Positions 1 to 7,398 of a stretch of 64,000 nucleotides of DNA are shown in pieces. Positions within the stretch are counted from its first letter, which is position 1. Each line of letters opens with the position of its first letter. The translations under genes and the position numbers were made by a program. The notes beneath the pieces are model-generated. The model was not told the origin of the DNA and made no database searches. It was given only the letters and a program-made list of their open reading frames with translations. This DNA comes from an uncultured Candidatus Poseidoniales archaeon (GTDB lineage Archaea; Thermoplasmatota; Poseidoniia; Poseidoniales; Thalassarchaeaceae), in assembly GCA_905182515.1 (NCBI GenBank), contig CAJJBW010000001.1, positions 210,275 to 274,274 on the forward strand, given 5' to 3'.

Positions 1-191
1 GCAAAACCTGGTGGGCTTTTTGTTCCATCAAACTCTTCTACATGGGCGTGGACTTCTCTAACTCCTCCTTTTTTAACGCATTTTTTAAGGTTTTTTAACA
101 TCCATTTCCCATCTTCTTTAACAGGTGATGTATAGTTTACATAATCCAAAAAAATATGGAGGCCTCTACCATGTTTCCCGTTCATTGCCAT
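1..191 (-). CDS. S-adenosylmethionine decarboxylase-like protein (SpeD family), partial
   Basis: An open frame on the minus strand starts with ATG at 191 (alternative ATG at 185) and runs off the left edge of the window, so only about 63 N-terminal residues are visible. They contain a GRGLHIFLDY segment followed by a stretch ending SPPGF. The spacing resembles the N-terminal part of the SpeD fold, where a conserved GxHxxxD strand precedes the chain that is cleaved to make the pyruvoyl group. The cleavage-site serine would lie beyond the window, so catalytic competence cannot be judged. If the assignment is right it would act in polyamine synthesis. The ORF track omits it because it is truncated. 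The family call is from pattern memory only. Confidence 0.5.
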   Translation of the reverse strand, partial: MAMNGKHGRGLHIFLDYVNYTSPVKEDGKWMLKNLKKCVKKGGVREVHAHVEEFDGTKSPPGF

Positions 192-255
192 CAATCCAAT
201 AATTTACAGTAAATATAATTTTAGATAAAATGTTAATAATATCCATCAAATTTTT

Positions 256-1416
256 TTATTTGATAAGCCATTTTTTCAATCTTATTAAACCCTCATTAAT
301 TATTTCTTCATCTGAAGCATAAGAAATTCTAACAAATCCCTCTCCTCCGGTTATCAATGAAGCTGGAATTAATTGAACACCAGCTTCGAGGGCCCCGTTT
401 GCAAATTCAATATCAGACATACCCGTTCCAGTTACATCTACAAATACATAAAATGCTCCTTCTGGCTCAGTAATTCTTAGTCCAGGTATTTGAGAAAGAC
501 CTTCTACCATGATTTTTCTTCTTTTCAGATATTCCTTATTGAATTTTTCAACATCTTTATCACACTTTAATGCAACTTTAGCTGCATCCATTAAGAATGT
601 TGGAACATGAGATGCAGAATTAGCTTGGCTCTTAGCCGCAGCTTTCATTGCATCAGGAGGGCCAGCTAGAAATCCAAGTCGCATACCAGTCATAGCCCAA
701 GATTTAGACCATCCATTAACGACAATTGTACGCTCCATGCCCCCTGGTAATGATGCAGGTGAAACGTGAGGATAATCTACCCAAACCAATCTCGCATATA
801 TTTCATCTGAAACAATCCATAAATCATTTTCTTTAGCAATATTTACTATTTCTTGTATTTCATATGGAGTAAAAACCGCCCCTGTTGGGTTACAGGGGGA
901 ATTTAATAAAATCATTTTAGTTTTTTCAGTTATTGCGTTTTTTATTGCCGATAGGTCGGGATGAAAATTATCTTTTCTTACTGGTACATGTACGGGAACC
1001 GCCTCAATAATTTTTAACATTGGTTCATATGAAGCCCAAGATGGAGCTAGAAGAATTACTTCATCTCCCGGCATTGTTGTGATTAAGAAAGAATACAATA
1101 GCCCTTGTTTAGCCCCAGGTGTAATTATTATGTCTTCAGGAGAATACTTTATTCCATGCTTTTCATTCAGGTAACTTGAAACTTCGCTACATAATTCTAA
1201 TGATCCAGCACCTCTTGTGTACTTTGTTTTACCATCTTTTAAACCTTGAATTGCCGCATCAATAACTTCATTCGGAGTATCAAATCCTGGTTCACCCACA
1301 GTCCATCTAATTACGTCATTACCGGGTGGTTGAAGATAGGGTGCGAACCCAACTCCGAGCCCGTCATACCTCTCAGATACTCTTGGCACGTGAATGTCCG
1401 AGAGTTGAACGTACAT
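256..1416 (-). CDS. PLP-dependent class I/II aminotransferase (AspC-like)
   Basis: A 386-residue fold-type I aminotransferase of usual length. Visible family signatures are NSPCNPTGAV near residues 172-181, the acidic SDEIYA strand near 203-208, and the PLP-lysine motif NGWSKSWAMTGMRLGF with Lys near 238. A late FVRISYA carries the arginine expected to bind the substrate carboxylate. It should transfer an amino group between an amino acid (aspartate or a related donor) and a 2-oxo acid in the cytosol; the substrate cannot be read from sequence. The ATG lies 12 bases from a 28-bp AT-rich palindrome shared with tRNA-Cys, fitting a leaderless transcript. A second, only distantly similar aminotransferase lies at 57556-58791. 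Confidence 0.9.
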   Translation of the reverse strand: MYVQLSDIHVPRVSERYDGLGVGFAPYLQPPGNDVIRWTVGEPGFDTPNEVIDAAIQGLKDGKTKYTRGAGSLELCSEVSSYLNEKHGIKYSPEDIIITPGAKQGLLYSFLITTMPGDEVILLAPSWASYEPMLKIIEAVPVHVPVRKDNFHPDLSAIKNAITEKTKMILLNSPCNPTGAVFTPYEIQEIVNIAKENDLWIVSDEIYARLVWVDYPHVSPASLPGGMERTIVVNGWSKSWAMTGMRLGFLAGPPDAMKAAAKSQANSASHVPTFLMDAAKVALKCDKDVEKFNKEYLKRRKIMVEGLSQIPGLRITEPEGAFYVFVDVTGTGMSDIEFANGALEAGVQLIPASLITGGEGFVRISYASDEEIINEGLIRLKKWLIK

Positions 1417-1428
1417 GATAGTATGTAA

Positions 1429-1456
1429 GAAAATTTATTTTTAAAAATAAATTTTC
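1429..1456. promoter_or_regulatory. 28-bp perfect AT-rich palindrome, probable bidirectional promoter
   Basis: GAAAATTTATTTTT is followed immediately by its exact reverse complement, with no spacer. It lies between the divergent aminotransferase (ATG at 1416) and tRNA-Cys (from 1500). The centre looks like an archaeal TATA element in both directions. A start site about 26 bases away would fall on the aminotransferase start codon on one side and about 30 bases before the tRNA on the other. The promoter role is inference from position and composition. Confidence 0.55.
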
Positions 1457-1499
1457 GACGAACAATATTCAAAGAGACCGTGCCGCCCGCTCAGGTCAA

Positions 1500-1573
1500 G
1501 CACGGATGGCAGAGTAGCTATGCAAGGGATTGCAGATCCCTGGACCTGGGTGCAAATCCCGGTCCGTGCTCCA
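1500..1573 (+). tRNA. tRNA-Cys (anticodon GCA), CCA encoded
   Basis: The acceptor stem GCACGGA pairs with TCCGTGC, followed by discriminator U and an encoded CCA. The anticodon stem AGGGA/TCCCT encloses the loop TTGCAGA with anticodon GCA. The T stem CTGGG/CCCGG closes a seven-base loop TGCAAAT, unusual in having G rather than T at its second position. U73 is the known identity base of tRNA-Cys. There is no intron. Confidence 0.95.
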
Positions 1574-1594
1574 AAAATAAACTAATTAATTTAT

Positions 1595-2041
1595 TTAAGG
1601 ACGCCATTCCATATCATAATGAAAACCTATCCCTTCTATTTCAAAAATATCTGATACAATTTTAAATCCACATCTTTCATACATAGGTACAGCCTTAATT
1701 CTCGCATTACACCAGATACCTGCATTCTCTTTAGAAACTTCATTTTGCAAATTTTTCACAATATCTGACCCAATCCCCATATTTCTAAATTCAGACTCAA
1801 CTGCCATTCCTCTAATTCTATATTCACATCCGTTTTTAATGTCCAATTGTAAAGTTACACATCCAACTATTTTTTTATCAATATACACACATAAATATCT
1901 GGTTTGTTCATCATCATCCACTCCTGGATAATACTCGCTTCCTTTTGGTAAACCCACTCTTAATACTTTATATCTTAAATCTAAATGTTCTCTATCAATA
2001 GTTTTTGACCACCTTAGAACACGCTTCATGTGCTTCCGCAC
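1595..2041 (-). CDS. GNAT-family N-acetyltransferase
   Basis: A 148-residue protein of typical GNAT length. The region IRGMAVESEFRNMGIGSDIV fits the acetyl-CoA pyrophosphate-binding motif A (R/Q-x-x-G-x-G/A, here RNMGIG), and a later AVPMYERCGF matches the common motif B segment before a Gly-Phe turn. It probably moves an acetyl group to an amine or protein N-terminus; the substrate is unknown. The listed start is GTG at 2041, favoured because GGTGG lies just upstream; ATG at 2029 is the alternative. It converges on tRNA-Cys and is divergent from the small membrane protein gene at 2083. Confidence 0.8.
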   Translation of the reverse strand: MRKHMKRVLRWSKTIDREHLDLRYKVLRVGLPKGSEYYPGVDDDEQTRYLCVYIDKKIVGCVTLQLDIKNGCEYRIRGMAVESEFRNMGIGSDIVKNLQNEVSKENAGIWCNARIKAVPMYERCGFKIVSDIFEIEGIGFHYDMEWRP

Positions 2042-2082
2042 GCAACCACCAAAATTAATTCATCTTATGTCGGCGCTTTGAA

Positions 2083-2517
2083 ATGATAATTATGCTTGGT
2101 ACGCCCATGAATGAGGCAAGCGCACCAGATTGGAAAATTCTAGGGGCTCTAGGCACAATCCTTTTGTTTGATACTATCTTTTTCAAAATTTCATTTTCAG
2201 GTCCATGGGATTCTGAATCATTTACACTTGGAATTATTGGTTTATCAGGGCTATCTCTAATTTATATTTCATGGTATAGGCTCAATTTTAAAATGAAGGG
2301 ATTAATACCATGGATGGATAATTGGAAAAATCCAAAAAAAACTGCTAAATACGTAATATTAATAGGTATAATAACAATTTTTGCTGCATGGTTGACAGGA
2401 AATAAAATAGAACAATTACCAGACCCATCAGGATTAATATTAGCGTTAATTGGTTGTTTAATGATTCTTAATGGAACCTATGTGTTACTAAGCTTAGGAA
2501 TTCTTAAAGAAAATTAA
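2083..2517 (+). CDS. Small multi-pass membrane protein, unknown function
   Basis: A 144-residue protein with about four hydrophobic segments: roughly 17-35 (ILGALGTILLFDTIFF), 45-65, 88-106 (YVILIGIITIFAAWL) and 115-140. Basic and Trp-rich loops lie between segments 2 and 3 (RLNFKMKGLIPWMDNWKNPKK). I do not recognise a family. The ATG at 2083 has no clear Shine-Dalgarno; a second in-frame ATG is four codons later. It converges on the RNase HI gene, with stop codons two bases apart. Confidence 0.65.
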   Translation: MIIMLGTPMNEASAPDWKILGALGTILLFDTIFFKISFSGPWDSESFTLGIIGLSGLSLIYISWYRLNFKMKGLIPWMDNWKNPKKTAKYVILIGIITIFAAWLTGNKIEQLPDPSGLILALIGCLMILNGTYVLLSLGILKEN

Positions 2518-2518
2518 A

Positions 2519-3055
2519 TTATCTCTTTCCAGGCTTCCAAAATTGTAGAGGTAAAGCAGTATTACCCTTCATTGCCCTGAAAGCTAAATGATCCGCTCTC
2601 TCATTCCATCTGTGCCCTCTATGTGCACGAACATGTTCACATTTAATTTCTTTAATATGTCTTACTTCCTGCCATAATTTCTGAACCGTAGATGCTAAGT
2701 CACGGTTCGCTTTAGCTTTCCATGTTCCATTTGCAATATTCATTGCATACTGAGAATCTCCTCTTATTACTGCAGGTCTTTCAGTTCCTTCCAATAACAA
2801 CCATCGAAGTGCTAGGGCAATAGCACTTAATTCTGCAGTGTTATTAGACCCTACTTCTGCTCCTAGAAAAATTTTAGATGTTGAATGTGTTTCTACTTTC
2901 CCACTTTCTTCATAAATTAAATCTCCATGGCCTCTACCTAAACCACTATCACCTTCTATTACACAAAAACCCCATCCAGCAGGAGTTTCTGATGTTACAT
3001 TTCTATTTTCTTCACATGAACCATCAACATAGAGATATATGGCATTTAAAGCCAT
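2519..3055 (-). CDS. rnhA: Ribonuclease HI-type protein
   Basis: A 178-residue RNase H fold protein with the four catalytic acidic residues visible: Asp near 11 (LYVDGSCE), Glu near 75 (NNTAELSAIALAL), Asp near 100 (RGDSQYA) and Asp near 154 (NERADHLA). Basic/His residues precede the last (VRAHRGHRWN). It would degrade the RNA strand of RNA-DNA hybrids, such as primers and R-loops. It is slightly longer than E. coli RnhA because of an insert around residues 38-70. The start ATG is well supported and four bases separate it from the GcvH stop, so the two genes could be co-transcribed. Confidence 0.88.
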   Translation of the reverse strand: MALNAIYLYVDGSCEENRNVTSETPAGWGFCVIEGDSGLGRGHGDLIYEESGKVETHSTSKIFLGAEVGSNNTAELSAIALALRWLLLEGTERPAVIRGDSQYAMNIANGTWKAKANRDLASTVQKLWQEVRHIKEIKCEHVRAHRGHRWNERADHLAFRAMKGNTALPLQFWKPGKR

Positions 3056-3058
3056 ACA

Positions 3059-3442
3059 TTATTCTCCAAGTAATTCTTCATATTTTTCAGAATCAAGAAG
3101 GTCTTCTAGTTGTGTTTCATCTCCAATTGTCATTTTACAAATCCAACCATCTCCGTATGGATCAGTATTGATAGTTTCAGGCGCATCTTCCAATAATTCA
3201 TTTATCTGAGTTACAGTACCTGATATTGGGGCATATATCTCGCTAACAGATTTTACTGATTCTACACTTCCATATGATTCCATTGAATTAACGTTGGCAT
3301 TTATTTCTGGTAATTCTACCCACACAACATCCGTAAGAGCATTTTGTGCAAAATCAGTAATTCCTACTGTGATTTCGTTTCCCTCAATTCTAATCCATTC
3401 ATGTTCAGCAGTATATTTCAATTCACTCGGTATGTCGCTCAT
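3059..3442 (-). CDS. gcvH: Glycine cleavage system H protein
   Basis: A 127-residue lipoyl carrier protein that shuttles the aminomethyl group between the P, T and L proteins of the glycine cleavage system. The N-terminus LKYTAEHEWIRIEG and the lipoylation segment ESVKSVSEIYAP, with the modified Lys near residue 64, are diagnostic. I place the start at the internal ATG (MSDIPSELKY, 3442) rather than the track's 3484, because H proteins normally begin a few residues before the ExHEW motif. P, T and L genes are not in the window, so it is unlinked from the rest of its pathway here. Confidence 0.93.
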   Translation of the reverse strand: MSDIPSELKYTAEHEWIRIEGNEITVGITDFAQNALTDVVWVELPEINANVNSMESYGSVESVKSVSEIYAPISGTVTQINELLEDAPETINTDPYGDGWICKMTIGDETQLEDLLDSEKYEELLGE

Positions 3443-3499
3443 AGCACCAACTCTCTGATTCGAGGTAGAGATATAGGAAGTCAAGTTTTCGCTTGTATT

Positions 3500-3856
3500 C
3501 TATTCTTCCTCATGTTTACTTTCAAGATGGCCAATTTCCATTTTAGCCCATGATGAACCCAAATTGGCCACATCTGCTTCAAGATACTCTTTTTCTAGTC
3601 TATCAAGCATTTCTGAATCTACTTCTTTACTAAACCACCCATTTAAGATATCAGTATATTTTAAAATTACTAATAATAAACACAACAACCCTGTTAATAC
3701 AATTAATAAAATTACTAAAAGATAATTATTACAAAGACCATTTGTACACTCCTTTACAATTAAATCATCGTTAATAAAAACAATAGAAATTAAAAAAATC
3801 AGAGGCAAAATTACTCCCAACAGAAGTCTTTCAAGTCTCCCCGCGGGCGAATCCAT
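3500..3856 (-). CDS. Two-TM membrane protein with acidic tail, unknown function
   Basis: About 118 residues. It has a hydrophobic segment just after the N-terminus (LLLGVILPLIFLISIVFI), a short Cys-containing loop (VKECTNGLCNN), a second segment (YLLVILLIVLTGLLCLLLVIL), then a charged Glu-rich helical tail. The hairpin topology would expose the two-Cys loop on the outside and put the tail in the cytoplasm. I prefer ATG at 3856 over the track's TTG at 3886 because AGGA lies five bases before it. No family recognised. Confidence 0.6.
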   Translation of the reverse strand: MDSPAGRLERLLLGVILPLIFLISIVFINDDLIVKECTNGLCNNYLLVILLIVLTGLLCLLLVILKYTDILNGWFSKEVDSEMLDRLEKEYLEADVANLGSSWAKMEIGHLESKHEEE

Positions 3857-3927
3857 GTGTTTCCTGTAGAGGAGGTATCTAATCAATTAAATTGATTTTA
3901 TTAAAGGTTAAAAACATTAACTGTATG

Positions 3928-4506
3928 TTAATATATTTCTTTTATTAATTTATGAATTTTATATGGAAGCAATGCTCTATTAACCGGAGTCACTTCTAAA
4001 ATCCTACCATCATCACGTCTTCTAATATCTTGTAATAATGGATGTCTACTTTTTTTGTGCAGAGTAAGTAATGTGGGCATATCATATTCTAGGGCAGTTC
4101 TTACAGCTGCAACAAAACCTTCACTTTCAACTGAAAATTTTCCTACCTCATCTATCACTAATATTTCACAATTACCAATACTGTCCAAAATAGCGGGAAC
4201 TGCTACTCTATCAAGCTCTAATGGGTCAATGCCAAATCCTAAAATTCTTAACCTGGAATCTATATTCCTATGGGCCATAATGCCCTTTTCTCCAGTTTGA
4301 ATGTTGACGCAAGCATAACCTACTCTTTCTCCATTTTCAATTATTGGTTCAGTTTTTATGCCACCAATTATCTTATCAGCCGAAAATCCACTCCTAGTTG
4401 CTGCATTACCGTTTTTTCTTTCATCAATGATCATGTTGATTACTTTTTCAAGAACGGCAGATTTACCGGATCTAGGTAAACCAGTAATTCCAATTTTCGG
4501 ATTTAT
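3928..4506 (-). CDS. THEP1-type nucleoside-triphosphatase (NTPase_1 family)
   Basis: The track ORF (ATG at 4434) lacks a P-loop, but the same frame continues upstream through KIGITGLPRSGKSAVLEKVI, a perfect Walker A (GLPRSGKS). The next in-frame stop lies shortly beyond and there is no ATG, GTG or TTG between. The true start is therefore probably a rare ATA or ATT codon (ATA at 4506 or 4512, ATT at 4515); GAGGTGAT lies just upstream. Further hallmarks are the Walker B LVIDEVGKFS and TLHKKSRHPLLQDI. Family members hydrolyse NTPs to NDPs; the physiological role is unclear. Length, about 193 residues, fits the family. Confidence 0.82.
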   Translation of the reverse strand: MNPKIGITGLPRSGKSAVLEKVINMIIDERKNGNAATRSGFSADKIIGGIKTEPIIENGERVGYACVNIQTGEKGIMAHRNIDSRLRILGFGIDPLELDRVAVPAILDSIGNCEILVIDEVGKFSVESEGFVAAVRTALEYDMPTLLTLHKKSRHPLLQDIRRRDDGRILEVTPVNRALLPYKIHKLIKEIY

Positions 4507-4643
4507 TCCTATAATATCACCTCGATTGTCGCCTTAGTAGGAAACACAACGCGATGCGCACATACTGCAAAGGTATTAATCAGTTTCATTAAAATTCTAT
4601 AAAAACATACATAGACCGGAATTAAAAATCAGTACTTAGGAAG

Positions 4644-6629
4644 TTAAATATCGCTCTTATTACCTTTAAACGATAAAGAGGAGACAATTTTTGGAGTAGG
4701 AAATGGCAATCCAGCAATTTCATAATTGTTCACATTATTGTTAGCCGACCATACCTTTGACCAGACATTCAAGGAATCCGAATTTAAATGCTCAACGATT
4801 GTGTTCAACCCTTCTTCTAAAGTACCAAATTGTTCTTTTAATATCTGGCAAGTGTCTGTAGGTATTTGTAAGTAATTTACAGAATTTCCTAATACACAAT
4901 TTTTCGATATGACACTCCATAATAATCTTCTTTTTGAGCTAGAATTAGCTACCGCCTGACAAGCTATTCTTTGAATTCCTTCAGTCTTCATTTCTCCCTT
5001 CCATGATGCTTGATATCTTTTTATCGAATCTTTTTCTAAATTTTTATTAAATGCTGGGTGGTCAATTATTACCTTGTCTCCAACTAGTGCAAAATGATTC
5101 CCTCTAATCAAAGGAATACCCTTTGTTCCTAAATCCCAATTGGAAATATTATTATTATTACTCAGGGCTACTTCCCCTACTCTAACTCTAATATTTTCTC
5201 CACTTTGATTTAACCAACAATCTACTTCACAAAGCCTAGGTTGATCAGCAAGATTATTTATTGCTTTTAATGCATGATTTCTTTCATAAGGGTCTCTCGG
5301 CATCCTCGGTACTGCCCATGATGCATCTGTCCAAGTTGACCATGGCCCTCTCTCTAATTCTAAGAAAGGTGCCTTTGAACTAAGGCCGTCTTTACTTGAA
5401 ATGTCGCCATTTTCCAATGGACCAAAACTTGTCAAAACTTCTGTTTTCCCTCCGACTATTACTCCGATAACTAAAACCCCTTGGGGAGCCCCTGGGAATA
5501 TTTTCTGATTATCAGAAAAAGACCATGCTGTCTCCCATTGGTTATTGGAAACTAGAATCTTCCTTAATGGTATACTACTTTTCTCTCTCAATAGGGAATC
5601 CGGCACTACCATTGTAACCCTGCCATCTTTTTTTACTATCTGTAATGCACGTTCTACGTATAGGCGATAAAGATTGACATTTCCCCTTAAGGCAGAAAAT
5701 CTTAATTTCCCATCATTTCCAGAAACGCCCTTTAACTCATCAGACATTTCCTTTCTTAATTCACTACCATTTTCTTCATTTCGAAATTTATCTTTGATTC
5801 TTAGCCAAGGTGGTTTTGATATCAATAGTATTGGCTTTTCATTCCAAGGCCATTCCCCTCTCAGTAAATCATCATAAAGGACATTATTTTCTAAAATCAT
5901 TTCGGCCTCAGATCTACTAATTTGACCTTCTGTTTCTTTGATTGGGTTTACTAAACCAAGTTTTAGTAATGTAATCAATAAGCGTCTTCTAGTGGCACGG
6001 ACGGCGACCTCTGAAGCATCAAGTAACTGTAAACCTTCTAAAAGCCTAAGCGTGTCTTCTTTTCTTTGTTTTAATTTCAAATCTTCGCATCTTTCCGCAT
6101 GTATTCGAAACATCCTCTCAGGGATAATTCCTGCACCTACTGCCGGATCTGCGAAAGGAATTGGAATACCAGTTATTGTTTGATGCTCTAGATTTTCATA
6201 TACTTCCGAAGAATAATCAGATTCTTTCCTGACCTCATCATTAATTTGTTGAGCATACGCCCTAAATCCAGGAGGCAATGCTGATAAAGAAATCGTTGCT
6301 AAAGGCTCCTTTTTCTTTAAATTATTAGTATTTTTAAACTCGTCTGTTAAGATTATATCTACAAACTTTGCAGGCATTGTGTAAACTCCTTTTACGGACC
6401 TTCCATCTTCTTCTGCTTCATATCTTGAAATTAGTTGATCCAGCACGGCTCCTGGATTAGATAATAATCCTGCAGGAAGAGTAGGCCAATTGTTAGGGAG
6501 TGTTGATGCTATTGGTACATTGCTAACTACAGATTCTTCCCAGGAATCCGACCAAATATCTATTTGTAATTCTCTTTTTTGACATTCACAGTCTAGTCTT
6601 GCAAACCATCCAGCAGCCTCATTCACCAT
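4644..6629 (-). CDS. Eco57I/TaqI-like N6-adenine DNA methyltransferase-like protein
   Basis: About 661 residues from ATG at 6629 (the track's TTG at 6689 gives 681). GVYTMPAKFVDIIL near 81-94 resembles the GVYYTP segment of type IIG/Eco57I methylases. ADPAVGAGIIPERMF near 160-174 fits the AdoMet-binding DPACGSG motif. A catalytic-motif position appears as LISKPPWLRI near 269-278, where the usual Asn/Asp before PPY/W is Lys. TMVVPDSLLREK and GVLVIGVIVGG match later beta strands. The C-terminal half could be a target-recognition region. No nuclease motif was seen, so this could be an orphan methylase or a binding protein without methylation activity. If the TTG start is used it overlaps the upstream coiled-coil gene by four bases. 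Confidence 0.7.
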   Translation of the reverse strand: MVNEAAGWFARLDCECQKRELQIDIWSDSWEESVVSNVPIASTLPNNWPTLPAGLLSNPGAVLDQLISRYEAEEDGRSVKGVYTMPAKFVDIILTDEFKNTNNLKKKEPLATISLSALPPGFRAYAQQINDEVRKESDYSSEVYENLEHQTITGIPIPFADPAVGAGIIPERMFRIHAERCEDLKLKQRKEDTLRLLEGLQLLDASEVAVRATRRRLLITLLKLGLVNPIKETEGQISRSEAEMILENNVLYDDLLRGEWPWNEKPILLISKPPWLRIKDKFRNEENGSELRKEMSDELKGVSGNDGKLRFSALRGNVNLYRLYVERALQIVKKDGRVTMVVPDSLLREKSSIPLRKILVSNNQWETAWSFSDNQKIFPGAPQGVLVIGVIVGGKTEVLTSFGPLENGDISSKDGLSSKAPFLELERGPWSTWTDASWAVPRMPRDPYERNHALKAINNLADQPRLCEVDCWLNQSGENIRVRVGEVALSNNNNISNWDLGTKGIPLIRGNHFALVGDKVIIDHPAFNKNLEKDSIKRYQASWKGEMKTEGIQRIACQAVANSSSKRRLLWSVISKNCVLGNSVNYLQIPTDTCQILKEQFGTLEEGLNTIVEHLNSDSLNVWSKVWSANNNVNNYEIAGLPFPTPKIVSSLSFKGNKSDI

Positions 6630-6685
6630 AATTGACAAATTCACAAAGAAGAATTTGTTTTTGAAGGATTGTATAAAATAAAGAA

Positions 6686-7300
6686 TCAATTTTCAAGACC
6701 AAATATATCTTGAGCAATCTCAACAATCATTTTTTTCTGAAGTAAAATCGAAACTGCTTCATCTATTTCATCTTCTTTAATTGATAGAGGGATAAATTTT
6801 TTTACTAACTCTTCAAAGTGAATAACTCCTTCTCCGGAAACTTTCTCACTTTCCATCAGAGTCATTATGTGTTCAGCAACTATGGCTAATAGCGGATCAT
6901 CATCAAAACCCAAAGATCCAAAATCAACTATTGCCTCAGTATCTTTTTGTTCGAGAACTTCTTTTTGTCTTTCAACAGTGTCAGAATTTCCATAAACATC
7001 AAATAAATTTCTTTGATTGGGATCAGTGTAGCTTATTCCTTCAGTAACTTCACGTTGTCTTTTCAACCTTTTAACTAGAGTTTCAATACGGTGTAACCTT
7101 TGTTCTAATCGCAATCTTTCACGACCTAAATGACTCTCAACTAATTCTAATTCTTCTAGTGCTCTCTTATTTAGCCAACTTGATAAGTCCCAATTAGGAT
7201 CCAATCTTAACATAGTTTCCCAGAGTTGTGCCACAGAATCAGGTAGGGCCTTTACGTCAATTCGAGGAGTCTCTTTTTCATCCCGCGACTCCCTCTCCAT
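6686..7300 (-). CDS. Coiled-coil protein coupled to the methyltransferase-like gene, unknown function
   Basis: About 204 residues from ATG at 7300 (track start TTG at 7330). The N-terminal third describes pairing with a long helix: ALEELELVESHLGRERLRLE, continuing to VKRLKRQREV, is a strong Arg/Leu-rich coiled coil at roughly 40-85. An acidic linker follows, then a compact C-terminal helical part with the look of a winged-helix (FEELVKKFIPLSIKEDEIDE). The stop codon is embedded at the possible TTG start of the methyltransferase-like gene, implying translational coupling and a shared complex. No known family recognised; an accessory or specificity role is inference. Confidence 0.65.
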   Translation of the reverse strand: MERESRDEKETPRIDVKALPDSVAQLWETMLRLDPNWDLSSWLNKRALEELELVESHLGRERLRLEQRLHRIETLVKRLKRQREVTEGISYTDPNQRNLFDVYGNSDTVERQKEVLEQKDTEAIVDFGSLGFDDDPLLAIVAEHIMTLMESEKVSGEGVIHFEELVKKFIPLSIKEDEIDEAVSILLQKKMIVEIAQDIFGLEN

Positions 7301-7398
7301 GTCTACCCATCTTCCACGACCGTCTATCAATTATCGCATTCTATTTTTTAGCAAATTTAAGAGTTGCATTGATGAATGATGTAGGCTGGCCTCTGCAT

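Noticed and set aside
3928-4434. Track ORF of 168 residues as a complete THEP1-like protein
   Set aside because: It lacks the Walker A motif, which is present in the same frame just upstream; the gene was extended instead.
7228-7398. N-terminal extension of the dehydrogenase ORF
   Set aside because: It lies on the opposite strand of the coiled-coil gene and precedes the natural MSEYRLTVLPGDG start.
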